Positions 6,649 through 14,860 of a DNA stretch of 20,810 bases are shown in pieces; the first letter of the stretch is position 1; the number at the start of each line of letters is the position of its first letter. The notes beneath the pieces were generated by a model that was given only the letters and a program-made list of their open reading frames with translations, searched no databases and was not told the origin of the DNA. The position numbers and the translations under genes are program-made. Origin of the DNA: a virus; IMG/VR virus record IMGVR_UViG_3300048583_000576, positions 1 through 20,810 of that record. One strand, given 5' to 3'.

Positions 6649-7572
6649 ATGGCAAAAAATCGAAAAGGGTCAAATATGGAATCCAGGCAGAGCCGCTATG
6701 AAGAAGAGAATGAGCGATTACTGCAATTTGCTGAGAAAGGTGAAAGTATAGTGCCTATAAAAGACGGAAATCAGCCGACTAGAAGTTCGTCAGAGAAAAT
6801 GTTTGGTGAGCAATCTGCTTATTTTATAGTCAGTGAAATTTGGCGAGCAATTATCGAAGATAATGCAGTTAAAGCAGTTATGGATGATTATTCTGTTTCA
6901 CCTAAAGCTGTTAACTATATTGGTCTTGCAATAGGTATAAGTGCTTATGCGAAATCTAAAAGTAAAGTTGCTATGAGTGCAGTTACACCGCTTAATAGTG
7001 AAATAGCGAAAGAAGCATTTTCTGAGTCTTATAGTTTATTTACTGAAGTGCTTCAAAGAACGGGTGATTACGAATCAGCAATCCAAGAATCTTCTTATCA
7101 ATTTTTTCAGTCTGTAACTAATTTCGGAAAAAGAAGCGACCTTGTTCCTATTTCCGCTGCTGAGACAGTTAATTTACTAAAAGGTTTATCTTTCAGATTA
7201 GGAGGTAGAATTGGAGGGAAATTTGTATTTGATCCTGTGTGGAGCGCTTTACTTGCTGTCGGTGAAAGTCTTTTAGGCTTTAAAAAAGAGGGTTTTATTG
7301 AAAGTATGGTAATTGGTTTTGCTAAAGGTGTTGATAGCAGTATGTTTAATACAACTAATTTTGAATCTATACTTCGCTCTGAGTTTCAGCACGAAGAAAA
7401 ATCTGAAGTTCCGGTAAAAGCTGCTGCGCAGGCAAAAGAAATCGGCAGAGTTCTGAGTTCTGCTTCTGTAAAGCCGTCCGATAAAGTTGAAAATAACGGT
7501 AGAGTTTCCTCAAGCTCTGCTATAGGCGACGTAGCTCAGCAAAATACAGGTATACGTAAAAGAAATAGATAG
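6649..7572 (+). CDS. Hypothetical protein, possibly membrane-interacting
   Basis: I do not recognise this ~307 aa protein. The start is uncertain. ATG 6649 follows a GGGGA, ATG 6676 follows AAAAGGG with 6 nt spacing, and a TTG at 6631 would extend it to 313 aa. The N-terminal ~50 residues are charged. The middle (about 60-235) is helical, with weakly hydrophobic, Gly/Ala-rich stretches such as NYIGLAIGISAYAKS, FRLGGRIGGKFVFDPVWSAL and MVIGFAKGVDSSMF, suggesting membrane association without clear transmembrane helices. The C-terminal ~60 residues are Ser/Lys/Ala-rich and disordered, ending in a basic tail. No signal peptide is seen. It stands alone between a repeat cluster and the carbonic anhydrase promoter. 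A basic disordered tail would suit a type IV secretion substrate, but that is inference. Confidence 0.7.
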   Translation: MAKNRKGSNMESRQSRYEEENERLLQFAEKGESIVPIKDGNQPTRSSSEKMFGEQSAYFIVSEIWRAIIEDNAVKAVMDDYSVSPKAVNYIGLAIGISAYAKSKSKVAMSAVTPLNSEIAKEAFSESYSLFTEVLQRTGDYESAIQESSYQFFQSVTNFGKRSDLVPISAAETVNLLKGLSFRLGGRIGGKFVFDPVWSALLAVGESLLGFKKEGFIESMVIGFAKGVDSSMFNTTNFESILRSEFQHEEKSEVPVKAAAQAKEIGRVLSSASVKPSDKVENNGRVSSSSAIGDVAQQNTGIRKRNR

Positions 7573-7591
7573 TAAGCTTTTATAAAATTAA

Positions 7592-7619
7592 TTGACAAGT
7601 TACTATCTGTAGCTAGAAT
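7592..7619 (+). promoter_or_regulatory. Sigma70 promoter for carbonic anhydrase
   Basis: A perfect TTGACA (7592-7597) is followed by a 16 nt spacer and TAGAAT (7614-7619), five of six matches to the -10 consensus. The predicted transcript start is about 20 nt before the ATG at 7648. This is the best-matching promoter in the window. Confidence 0.75.
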
Positions 7620-7647
7620 TACTTATAGTCAACTTGAGATGGTGTGA

Positions 7648-8313
7648 ATGCAAAAACTACTTAATGGTATTGTTGATTTTCGAAAAAATTCTTTAGAAAA
7701 TTATCGCGCTAATTTTTCCCGTTTAGTAAAAGGTCAATCGCCGGATGCTTTAATGATTGCCTGCTGCGATAGTAGAGTGGCGCCAAACGTTTTTGCATCC
7801 AGTAATCCCGGCGATTTGTTCGTAGTGCGTAATATCGGTAATCTTGTTTGTCCTTGTCATATTACTGATCCGGATTCTCAGCAGGATTCAACCGCTGCAG
7901 CTATTGAGTTTGCATTACACGGATTGAATGTTAAAGACATTGTAATTTGCGGCCACTCTGAGTGTGCTGCTATAAGTGCAGTAATCAATGGTCGCCGCTC
8001 TGAGGATGAGCCTCATATGCAATCTTGGCTGCGCTATGCTGAGCCATCTTATGCACGCTTTAAAGCTGGTTTTACTTTAAATTCAGGTTTACCGGTACAT
8101 AATGAAGTATCGCAAATTAACGTAATTCAGCAGCTTGATCATCTCAAAACTTATTCCTTAGTAAAACAACATATGGAAAAAGGGACTTTGAGAGTGCATG
8201 GCTGGTGGTTTGATCTTGCTACTGCAAACGTTTACTATTTTGATGATCTCGTTAAAGAATTTCTTTTAATTGATGAAACGAGCGCAGCAAAAATTTTGGA
8301 TAAAAAGCAATAG
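7648..8313 (+). CDS. Beta-class carbonic anhydrase
   Basis: This 221 aa cytoplasmic zinc enzyme interconverts CO2 and bicarbonate. The beta-class metal site is complete: Cys39 and Asp41-Ser-Arg43 in CCDSRVAPN, and His103 and Cys106 in ICGHSECAA. Other family features are the PGDLFVVRNIGNLV block (about 54-67), the TAAAIEFALHGL helix (about 82-93) and the late GWWFDLATANVYYFD segment (about 188-202). The length is normal. It has its own strong promoter (7592-7619) and no operon partner, which fits a housekeeping role in supplying bicarbonate for carboxylation reactions. A palindromic repeat cluster starts ~40 nt after the stop. No intrinsic terminator was recognised. The gene symbol is not certain between the can/cynT/cah usages, so none is given. 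Confidence 0.95.
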   Translation: MQKLLNGIVDFRKNSLENYRANFSRLVKGQSPDALMIACCDSRVAPNVFASSNPGDLFVVRNIGNLVCPCHITDPDSQQDSTAAAIEFALHGLNVKDIVICGHSECAAISAVINGRRSEDEPHMQSWLRYAEPSYARFKAGFTLNSGLPVHNEVSQINVIQQLDHLKTYSLVKQHMEKGTLRVHGWWFDLATANVYYFDDLVKEFLLIDETSAAKILDKKQ

Positions 8314-8350
8314 AAATTTAGTAATCAGCATAAAAGCCTACTTACGAGCA

Positions 8351-8518
8351 TGTCATTACTGCGTAAGCCGGGATCCACATAGCTGATGATTGTTTATTAT
8401 GTTATATTGTGTACACGTCTTTCTGTGCATAAATAATTTTTACAGATTCCTGCCTACGCAGGAATGACATGTCTCCAAAACGAGTGTCATCCAGGCGAAG
8501 GCCGGGATCTATACAGTT
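8351..8518. repeat. Palindromic repeat cluster 2, inverted orientation
   Basis: This is the same composite as cluster 1 read in reverse. It contains a degenerate type A element (about 8351-8376), the linker with a reversed TTGTTTATTATGTTATATT core (about 8390-8409), a perfect type B hairpin (8446-8453/8458-8465, loop CTAC) and another type A hairpin with one mismatch (8489-8496/8501-8508). It fills most of the gap between the carbonic anhydrase gene and the convergent gene at 8599-9000. Confidence 0.82.
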
Positions 8519-8598
8519 TACTTATAATATAAAAACAGTTCACTGTTCGTCTGTTAGATGAATATTAAGTTTTTAGAGAAGTAATTTTAGACGTATTA

Positions 8599-9000
8599 CT
8601 AATTACCTTTAAGAAAAAATGAGTCTCTAGGGTTTTTAAAAGCCGACTTACTTATTTCAAGTAAATCATTTTCAATAGCATTTAATTCAGCAATTGTTTT
8701 TGTCGCAAGATCGCAGCATTCTTTTATTATTTCTGAGTAATTGGAGGGATAAAGAATTTCAACTTCAGCAAAGTCTTGCTCTTTAGCTTTGCGAATATCA
8801 TGGGTAAAATGAAAGTTAATAGAAAAATTTTCATCGTTATTACGAAGTTGATGAATGAGAGCGTCCATTAATTTTATAAATAGAGAGCGCTGTCCTAACA
8901 ATACTGCCAAAAGCAGTTTTTCATATTCAATATCTCCCCATATTTCTGTGGTTGAATGTATTTTTTTAACGATGTTATCACTAAAACATATTTGTTTCAT
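8599..9000 (-). CDS. Hypothetical protein
   Basis: This 133 aa protein is not recognised. It appears soluble and largely helical (IEYEKLLLAVLLGQRSLFIK at about 24-43, then a Glu/Asp/Lys-rich second half with ECCDLATKTIAELNAIENDL near 91-110). There is no signal peptide or membrane segment. The ATG at 9000 is preceded by a modest GAAGACGA, so the ribosome site is weak. It converges with the carbonic anhydrase gene across a repeat cluster and lies ~275 nt downstream of alanine racemase on the same strand, too far to be confidently in one operon. The coding character (amino-acid mix and clean frame) supports a real gene, but the function is unknown. Confidence 0.6.
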   Translation of the reverse strand: MKQICFSDNIVKKIHSTTEIWGDIEYEKLLLAVLLGQRSLFIKLMDALIHQLRNNDENFSINFHFTHDIRKAKEQDFAEVEILYPSNYSEIIKECCDLATKTIAELNAIENDLLEISKSAFKNPRDSFFLKGN

Positions 9001-9275
9001 TTCGTCTTCATTCTTTATTGCAATAGATATTATACATCTTTTTATTTTCTAAGGTAGCTAAATTTATTAATTTAGATTTATATATATAATATGAATTGGC
9101 GGTGCATTTATAAAGTGAAATGATAACATTTTATTGCTGAATATTATGTATTTATTGTATAAGGTTTTTACTTTAATTTTTATAACGGTTGAAATTGTTT
9201 TAAGTTAATTTTAAATTTATTTCTAAACCGGCTTGTATTTAATTTTATCTCGGTGCCGGCATTAGACTCAAATTT

Positions 9276-10340
9276 TTAAAGATAATTTCTAAGAGTTCTT
9301 TTTCCTATTCCTGTAAGAATTTCGTAAGTAATTATTTTTGCTTGAGCAGCTAGGTCATCAATTTTTATATTATTTCCGAATATCTCCACATGTCTGATAC
9401 TATGAAAAATTTGATCAGGAATATCGAAAGCATTAATAATCATTAAATCCATACTGACTCTACCGATTATATCCAGAAAATATCCGTGAGCATAGCATTT
9501 AGCCAAATTACTAAGTGCTCTTGGGTAGCCGTCTGCATAACCATATTCTGCTACCAGAATTTTACTACCTTTTTTAGCAATATGGGTAGAACCATAACCA
9601 ACATGCTGATCTTTTTGTAAGATACGGCGTTGTAATATTTTAGCATTGGCAGTGACTACCTGTTTCATTTGATTTGGTTGTCCTGGTGTTGGGTTGATTC
9701 CGTAAAGTGCACAACCCGGACGTACCATGTCAAAATGATAATCTTTTCCGAGAAAAATTCCTGAAGAATTGGCAAAACTTACTTTGCTGTTAGGAAAAAA
9801 TTTTTGCAATTTTTGCAACATTTGTAATTGTTGTGTGTTATGAGGATGTTGCGGTTCATCAGCGCAAGCTAGATGGCTCATAATATATTGATAATTAATA
9901 AAATCATGATTAATTATTTTTTGAACATCTTCACGATCAATACCGAGGCGACCCATGCCGGTGTCAAAATGCAATATTGCCGGTAATTTTTTATTCAATT
10001 TTCTGCCGAAATCATTATATACGTCAATTTGGTGGTGATCATTTAGTACTGGAATTATATTATGATGATATGCCAGTTCGGCCTCTTCATAGGTTTCTAC
10101 ACCGTGAAGCATAAATAAGTTATCTTTTGAAATTTTATATAAATCTAAAGCTTCATCCATACCTGCAACAAAAAAATCCTTACAGCCAGCTTTTTGTAAG
10201 GTTTTCATAGCTTGCTTAGCACCAATGCCGTATGCATTAGCTTTGACTACAGATGCGCATAGAGCATAAGGTGCAACTTTTTCTTTTAATAAGTTATAGT
10301 TGCAAGCAATATTTTCTAAATTTATATCTAAATAAGACAT
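9276..10340 (-). CDS. alr: Alanine racemase
   Basis: This 354 aa PLP enzyme makes D-alanine for peptidoglycan. Lys33 in SVVKANAYGIGA is the PLP-binding lysine, and Tyr249 in HVGYGSTH is the second catalytic base. DTGMGRLGI (about 126-134), PGCALYGINP (about 208-217), EYGYADGYPR (about 265-274) and GRVSMDLM (about 293-300) are all family landmarks. One oddity is His124 at the position where many alanine racemases have the carbamylated lysine before DTGM (K.DTGM); other residues replace it in some family members. The length is normal. The start lies 4 nt after the stop of a small upstream gene, so the pair is likely co-transcribed. No clear ribosome site precedes the ATG. The presence of alr implies that the organism retains D-Ala synthesis and probably peptidoglycan, the substrate of the endolysin at 1403. 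Confidence 0.95.
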   Translation of the reverse strand: MSYLDINLENIACNYNLLKEKVAPYALCASVVKANAYGIGAKQAMKTLQKAGCKDFFVAGMDEALDLYKISKDNLFMLHGVETYEEAELAYHHNIIPVLNDHHQIDVYNDFGRKLNKKLPAILHFDTGMGRLGIDREDVQKIINHDFINYQYIMSHLACADEPQHPHNTQQLQMLQKLQKFFPNSKVSFANSSGIFLGKDYHFDMVRPGCALYGINPTPGQPNQMKQVVTANAKILQRRILQKDQHVGYGSTHIAKKGSKILVAEYGYADGYPRALSNLAKCYAHGYFLDIIGRVSMDLMIINAFDIPDQIFHSIRHVEIFGNNIKIDDLAAQAKIITYEILTGIGKRTLRNYL

Positions 10341-10344
10341 TTAT

Positions 10345-10647
10345 TCAGTGCGTCTGTTTGTGCTCAATCTTTTTTTTACCGGCAGGGTTATTAAGTTCCG
10401 GATTAAAAATAGGTGCTATATTTTGTATTAAAGCTTGTACCTCTTTTGTAGAAGCGGCTTTGACCAATTTTTCTAATTCTTTTTGGGTTATAGGGTGTTG
10501 AACCGGTGCACGACCGATTGTAGGTGCAGCATCAGGCTTTTTTTCGGTCAAATTTTTAGTATTATTACTTTCTGACTTATGAGTATTGGAACTAGGGTTT
10601 TGTTTTTTACCTGTAATTTTATCTAGTAAATCTTGAAATATTCCCAC
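10345..10647 (-). CDS. Small hypothetical protein upstream of alr
   Basis: This gene of about 100 aa is not recognised. It starts MGIFQDLLDKITGKKQ from a GTG at 10647, with an AGGG 6 nt upstream. It has a Ser/Asn/Lys-rich disordered middle and a short conserved-looking helical segment (QKELEKLVKAASTKEVQALI). An ATG at 10716 would give 123 aa, but it lacks a ribosome site, and the added segment contains a TATAAT (minus strand 10689-10684) that looks like this gene's own -10. The shorter form is therefore preferred. The protein is soluble, with no signal peptide. The stop lies 4 nt before alr. It is divergent from the portal gene at 10738. Confidence 0.6.
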   Translation of the reverse strand: MGIFQDLLDKITGKKQNPSSNTHKSESNNTKNLTEKKPDAAPTIGRAPVQHPITQKELEKLVKAASTKEVQALIQNIAPIFNPELNNPAGKKKIEHKQTH

Positions 10648-10683
10648 TTTTAACCCTAATACTAAACTATTTTTTATAGCCAC

Positions 10684-10713
10684 ATTATACAAACAAATCC
10701 CTATTGAAGTAAA
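10684..10713 (-). promoter_or_regulatory. Promoter for the small gene and alr
   Basis: On the minus strand, a perfect -10 TATAAT (10689-10684) lies 18 nt from a -35-like TTTACT (10713-10708). The predicted transcript start, near 10677, is upstream of the GTG at 10647 and inside the alternative ATG-started ORF, which supports the GTG start. Confidence 0.5.
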
Positions 10714-10737
10714 CATTAATTTTTATTATGAGGTTTC

Positions 10738-11955
10738 ATGAATATAGATTTTTTTTCAAAGTTGGTGCAAAAATTTAGTAATAACAATTCTATACATCAA
10801 AATCTTCAATCTTTTATAACACATCTTGCTTACCCATGCTGGAGCGGGCGCAATTTTTCTTGCTTTGTTGAAGAAGGGTATAAAAAAAATATTGTTGCTA
10901 ATCGTTGTATATCATTAATAGCTTCGTCAGCAGCCAGCGTTGATTGGTTGCTTTATCTTAAAACCAAAACTAATAAGCAGATAGTTAAACAACATAAATT
11001 ATTAGAATTATTGAAGAAGCCGAATCCGCTTTATGCCGGTGCAGAGTTTTTTGAAAATGTTTTTGCTTATAAGCTACTCAGCGGTAATTCCTATATTTTA
11101 GCTTTAAAATCTAAAGCAGGTGAAGTTAAAGAGCTGCATTTTTTACGCCCTGATCGAGTTGAGGTAGTTCCGGGTAAACATGCATTACCGGCAGGATATA
11201 CATACAAAATTGGTGAGCATAAAGTATTTTATCCTGTTGACTCATTTACTGGACAAAGCGATGTTCTTCATATTAAAAATTTTCACCCTACGGATGATTG
11301 GTATGGCATGTCATCGATTGAGGCAGCAAGTTATAGTATTGATTTACACAATCAAGCAATTAAATGGAATCAGTCATTGTTACAAAACGGTGCAAGACCA
11401 AGTGGTGCTTTAATTTTAAAGTCCGATAATACTCATGGTTCTCATTCATTAACTCCGGAGCAATTTGAGCGGCTAAAAATAGAAATAAAAGAGCAATTTA
11501 CAGGCCAATCTAATCCCGGGAAACCGATATTACTGGAAGGAGGGTTACAATGGCAAGAGATGAGTTTAACTCCTAAAGATATGGATTTTATTGAATCTAA
11601 AAATAGCGCTGCGCGTGATATTGCCTTGGCATTCGGTATTCCACCGCAGCTTTTAGCTATTAAAGGTGATAATAGTTATAATAATATGCAAGAAGCAAGA
11701 CTTGCTTTTTGGGAAGAAACAATTTTACCGTTATTAGATCATGCTATTGATTCTTTAAATAATTGGCTTTTACCGAAATTTGATTCTAATTTAGAGCTTG
11801 CATACGATCATAATGCAATTAGCGCTTTGACTTTACGTCAGGAGAAAAAATGGCGACGTATTCAAGCTGCTGATTTTATGACGGTCAATGAAAAGCGTGC
11901 GGCCGTAGGTCTGCCTCCGCTTATTAACGGTGAAAAGCTAGGCGCTGTTGACTAA
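10738..11955 (+). CDS. HK97-family phage portal protein (GTA gp3-like)
   Basis: This 405 aa portal protein forms the dodecameric ring through which DNA enters the head and to which the tail attaches. Recognisable features are the VANRCISLIASSAASVDWLL start (about 51-70), KKPNPLYAGAEFFENV and YKLLSGNSYILAL (about 85-121), the LRPDRVEVVPG strand (about 135-145), and the very typical stem/clip region KDMDFIESKNSAARDIALAF then GIPPQLLAIKGDNSYNNMQE (about 281-320). The C-terminal part continues to a normal end near GLPPLINGEKLG. The length matches GTA gp3. The ATG is supported by GAGG 3 nt upstream. It stands alone; protease and capsid, normally its direct neighbours, are elsewhere in the window. 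No terminase gene lies upstream. Confidence 0.95.
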   Translation: MNIDFFSKLVQKFSNNNSIHQNLQSFITHLAYPCWSGRNFSCFVEEGYKKNIVANRCISLIASSAASVDWLLYLKTKTNKQIVKQHKLLELLKKPNPLYAGAEFFENVFAYKLLSGNSYILALKSKAGEVKELHFLRPDRVEVVPGKHALPAGYTYKIGEHKVFYPVDSFTGQSDVLHIKNFHPTDDWYGMSSIEAASYSIDLHNQAIKWNQSLLQNGARPSGALILKSDNTHGSHSLTPEQFERLKIEIKEQFTGQSNPGKPILLEGGLQWQEMSLTPKDMDFIESKNSAARDIALAFGIPPQLLAIKGDNSYNNMQEARLAFWEETILPLLDHAIDSLNNWLLPKFDSNLELAYDHNAISALTLRQEKKWRRIQAADFMTVNEKRAAVGLPPLINGEKLGAVD

Positions 11956-12081
11956 TTTTAGACATGCTTTTTCACTACTAATTACTGCGTCATAGTCATC
12001 ATTATGTTTTGTGCTTAACATAGTCATTAAAGTCTCTAGATTGACCTCAAAAACAACTTTTAAAATTTAATCACTGCTTTG

Positions 12082-12122
12082 TTAACTATTTTTTAACTTT
12101 TATTTTATATTATTATTATAAT
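12082..12122 (+). promoter_or_regulatory. Candidate CtrA box plus -10 for the first paralog
   Basis: TTAA-CTATTTT-TTAAC (12082-12097) is a perfect match to the full CtrA consensus TTAA-N7-TTAAC. Its second half can serve as a -35 (TTAACT, 12093-12098), 18 nt before a perfect TATAAT (12117-12122). This arrangement, a box overlapping the -35, is the classical one for CtrA-activated promoters. The box starts 81 nt before the ATG at 12163. Confidence 0.6.
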
Positions 12123-12162
12123 GATAATATTTTGCAATATAGCCTAATAAAAGGAGAGATTT

Positions 12163-13323
12163 ATGAAACAATCAGAGATTGCATATGGCAGAAGAGTAAG
12201 TTGGCATAATGACATTATTAAGAAGATAAGTATGCTATCGACCATTCTTAGCGATGACGAGAGAGTAAAAAAAATCAATAGTATTTTAACTGAAGCTATC
12301 GAGAAATTGGAAAAAACCGTTAATCCTGATTATATTATTGATCAAGCTACTAAAACTAGACTGCAAGAAATCTCAGGAGAAATGGCTAAAAAAGACCCTG
12401 AGAGTTTAAAAAGAAAAGGTGAAGGAGAAGGAAGGCGTAATTTTATAAAGTTTTTTTCTATTAGGGAAAGTGCATCAGATTTTTTGGATAAACTTCATCA
12501 GGCTGTGATAGCACAGCAAGAAAAAATGGAAATTCCATATATTACTGAACCAAAGCCAAAAGCAGAGCCTGCACGAACTACACTTGAAGCTAAAAAAAGA
12601 CCAGCTCCTAAACCGCCTAGCACAAAAACGCCTAGTGTTACGCGATCCCAGACTCCAAGTCCGTCAAGTACTAGAAGCGGAAGTGTTTCTTCTAGAGCGT
12701 CTGACATTTCGGGAACTACGGCATCCGGTCTAAGCACTTCAACAACCCGCATGGATTCTTCAAGTGCATTAAGTAGTAGAAGCGGAAGCATATCTTCTGT
12801 AGATTCGGAAAGAGAAGGCGCTAGTTCCAAATTTCCACCATCTAGGCGAAAGGCTGCTACTCAGACTCCGGATACTCCAAGAACTTCTGTAGATTCGGAA
12901 AGAAGAGGCATTAGTTCCAAAATTCCGCCATCTGCTGCTCCGACTCCGGGTACCTCAAGAACCACAAGCGGCCGTATGTCAGATAAAGAATGGGATGAAG
13001 CTGTAGCTAGAGAAAGTGAGAGAGTAGCAGAAATAGGAAAAAAAGTAATAATCGCTTCATCTAGATCCGGTACTTCAGATGAATTTAAGAGAAAGCAAGC
13101 TATGCTTGTAACAGGTTTATTTGATAACACACATGTGAATGCAGCTGTAAAAGCTGATCATAAACGAGAAGAAGAGTTAGGATCAAAAGGAGCGGTTCGT
13201 GAAGATAAAGCACGAAGAGCAAGAGAAGAGATAGTAAGTAAAGCAACGGTTAGTACTATAAGTGCTCCGACTGGTACTCCTACTAAACCTTCTTCCAGAA
13301 CTCCGCCAACAAGAAGTATGTAG
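12163..13323 (+). CDS. Tandem paralog 1: unknown two-domain family protein
   Basis: This 386 aa protein belongs to a family I do not recognise, represented three times here (also 13654 and 15180). The N-terminal helical domain (about 1-120) opens with AYGRRVSWHNDIIKKI and ends with GEGRRNFIKFFSIRESASDF and a helix to AQQE. The central ~150 residues are disordered and rich in Ser, Thr, Pro and Arg, with an internal 30-residue duplication (SVDSER.G.SSK.PPS twice). The C-terminal helical domain (about 270-360) contains KEWDEAVARESERVAEIGKK, SSRSGTSDEFKRKQ and FDNTHVNAAVKADHKREEE. The tail is basic and rich in Pro, Ser and Thr. There is no signal peptide or membrane segment. The AAGGAGAG ribosome site is strong. 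The architecture and basic tail would suit a secreted effector, but this is inference. Confidence 0.85.
   Translation: MKQSEIAYGRRVSWHNDIIKKISMLSTILSDDERVKKINSILTEAIEKLEKTVNPDYIIDQATKTRLQEISGEMAKKDPESLKRKGEGEGRRNFIKFFSIRESASDFLDKLHQAVIAQQEKMEIPYITEPKPKAEPARTTLEAKKRPAPKPPSTKTPSVTRSQTPSPSSTRSGSVSSRASDISGTTASGLSTSTTRMDSSSALSSRSGSISSVDSEREGASSKFPPSRRKAATQTPDTPRTSVDSERRGISSKIPPSAAPTPGTSRTTSGRMSDKEWDEAVARESERVAEIGKKVIIASSRSGTSDEFKRKQAMLVTGLFDNTHVNAAVKADHKREEELGSKGAVREDKARRAREEIVSKATVSTISAPTGTPTKPSSRTPPTRSM
12795..12933 (+). repeat. Intragenic direct repeat, 90 nt period
   Basis: Two 49 nt near-copies at 12795-12843 and 12885-12933 encode the duplicated SVDSER.G.SSK.PPS segment in the disordered linker of paralog 1. 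Shorter related copies encoding SRSGS(V/I)SS lie upstream near 12670 and 12777. Paralogs 2 and 3 lack the unit. Confidence 0.75.
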
Positions 13324-13653
13324 TATAAAAAACTTTATAATAGTTTTACTTTAAGTCTGTGATAAAAATAATCTCTATTTATTCTTATTGTTAAAATTTA
13401 ATTTATCTTCAACACAGACTTCACACTCCGTATCTAAGAGTCTGATATTCCCCTATTTGGTAATGATAAAAGCAAATAAATCAGTAACAACGGATAGTAA
13501 TATCTAAGTTTAATGACTTATTGTTATAATTATCATTCATATGTAATTTTTGTAATTTCGTTAACCACTTATTAATCTTTTTCTGCATATATTAATTCAA
13601 ACATTAATTTTAGTGCATAACTTAATACGTTTTAATACTAATAAGGAGAGTTT
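13324..13653. other. Intergenic region with large hairpin and promoter of paralog 2
   Basis: About 330 nt without a gene. A long-range inverted repeat, AAGTCTGTG (13353-13361) with CACAGACTT (13413-13421), is extended inside by GATAAA (13361-13366) and TTTATC (13402-13407). It could fold the 3' end of the paralog 1 transcript. The last ~110 nt are the promoter region of paralog 2, closely related to that of paralog 3. Confidence 0.5.
13561..13593 (+). promoter_or_regulatory. Candidate CtrA box and -10 for the second paralog
   Basis: TTAA-CCACTTA-TTAA (13561-13575) is preceded by G, so the opposite strand reads TTAA-N7-TTAAC. TATATT at 13588-13593 is a possible -10. The box starts 93 nt before the ATG at 13654. 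The surrounding ~50 nt are clearly related to the region before paralog 3. Confidence 0.5.
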
Positions 13654-14715
13654 ATGAAAGATCCGGAAGTTGCATATGAAAGAAGAGTAGATTGGTACAA
13701 TAAGCTTATGACAAAGGTAAATGAATATGCACAGCAAATAGTTAGTGTAAAAGAAAGAGAAAAAGTCATTAATGAGTTTTTAACTAAAGCTATTGAAAAT
13801 TTACATAAAACAGTTGATCCTGGTTATTTAATTGCTAATGACCCGGATACTAAGAAAAGATTGGCAGAAATCTCTAAACAAATAGCTGAAAAAAGAGGAA
13901 CAAATCTAAGAAAAGGAGCAGGAGAAGAGAGGCGTAATAATATAAAAAGTTTTACTTCTTTTTTTCTGGGTGAGAGTATATCAGACTTTTTTGATAATCG
14001 ACATAAAGCTATAATAGCAAAACAAGAAATTAATGGTATGGCATATCGTACAGAACCGGAACCTGTAGCTACAGAACGGGACAAACCTGCAGTACAACCT
14101 CAATCAGAAGCTACAAAAAAGCGAAAAGCTCCGGCTTCTAGTACTGGCACTACTAAAGTTTCAACTACTACTCCTGCAAGTGCTAAAATAGTTGATACTA
14201 ATCCCGGTAAAGCACCAAGCTCAGGTGCTACACGTTCAAAGAGTAGAAGTGAAAGTGGTTCAGTTGTAGGTGCTGAAAAAGAAAAGACCGGTTCAGTAAC
14301 TGAAACTGAAAAACCTAAACGAAAGGCTATATCGAATACTTCAGTAGCACGCAGTGGTGATATGTCAGTTAAAAAATGGGATGAAGCTGTAAATATAGAA
14401 AGTAGGAGAGTAGCAGAAATAGGAAAAGAGGTAATAAGCGCTTCATCTAGATCCGGTACTTCAGATAAATTTAAGAAAATGCAAGCTACGCTTGTAACAA
14501 ATTTATTTGATAACACACATGTGAATGCAGCTGTAAAAGCTGATCGCAAACGAGAAGAAGAGTTAGGATCGAAAGAAGCGGTTCGTGAAGATAAAGCACG
14601 AAGAGCAAGAGAAGAAATGGTACGTGCTGCTAATAGTAAAGCAGCTTCTGTTACTGTAGTTCATCCGTCCAGAACTCCGGCTTCACCTAAATCCGGTACG
14701 TCTAAAGGAAAATAG
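13654..14715 (+). CDS. Tandem paralog 2: unknown two-domain family protein
   Basis: This 353 aa protein has the same architecture as paralog 1. The N-terminal domain (about 1-130) opens with VAYERRVDWYNKLMTKVN and contains a variant of the RR..IK motif (GEERRNNIKSFTSFFLGE), with a few extra residues relative to the other two copies. The linker (about 135-235) is disordered and rich in Ser, Thr, Lys and Pro but lacks the duplicated unit of paralog 1. The C-terminal domain (about 236-330) is almost the same as in paralog 1 (KKWDEAVNIESRRVAEIGKE, SSRSGTSDKFKKMQ, DNTHVNAAVKADRKREEE), including at the DNA level, whereas the N-terminal domains are much more diverged. The ATG has an AAGGAGAG site. 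A long hairpin follows the stop. Confidence 0.85.
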   Translation: MKDPEVAYERRVDWYNKLMTKVNEYAQQIVSVKEREKVINEFLTKAIENLHKTVDPGYLIANDPDTKKRLAEISKQIAEKRGTNLRKGAGEERRNNIKSFTSFFLGESISDFFDNRHKAIIAKQEINGMAYRTEPEPVATERDKPAVQPQSEATKKRKAPASSTGTTKVSTTTPASAKIVDTNPGKAPSSGATRSKSRSESGSVVGAEKEKTGSVTETEKPKRKAISNTSVARSGDMSVKKWDEAVNIESRRVAEIGKEVISASSRSGTSDKFKKMQATLVTNLFDNTHVNAAVKADRKREEELGSKEAVREDKARRAREEMVRAANSKAASVTVVHPSRTPASPKSGTSKGK

Positions 14716-14740
14716 GATAACAAAGTATTAACTGCTAATT

Positions 14741-14777
14741 CAGTAATAAAGATAATTTCAAATTATTTTTATTACTG
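14741..14777 (+). terminator. Long hairpin after paralog 2
   Basis: An 18 bp inverted repeat (14741-14758 with 14760-14777) has only one non-Watson-Crick pair, which is a G-U wobble in a plus-strand transcript. The stem starts CAGTAATAAA and ends TTTATTACTG. It lies 26 nt after the stop of paralog 2. There is no T run, so it may be an RNA 3'-end stabiliser or a Rho-type structure rather than a classical terminator. Confidence 0.5.
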
Positions 14778-14860
14778 GAGGTTATTCTTTCAAGTTAAGC
14801 ATACACAAGCCGAAAATTACCTTGCGCAATACAGAGCTAAAGTATTACATAAAAGAGCTT

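Noticed and set aside
9200-9214. A TTAA-N7-TTAA motif as a further CtrA site
   Set aside because: It lies downstream of alr and 200 nt from the next start codon, so it is probably chance in AT-rich DNA. It is kept as an indication of background frequency. Near-misses with N6 or N8 spacing (for example at ~863, ~12016 and ~18442) were not counted.
14100-14549. A 149 aa minus-strand ORF opposite paralog 2
   Set aside because: It is antisense to a clearly conserved coding region and has no ribosome site. Similar antisense frames opposite paralog 1 (12498-12830, 12861-13130) are also shadows of its Ser/Thr-rich linker.
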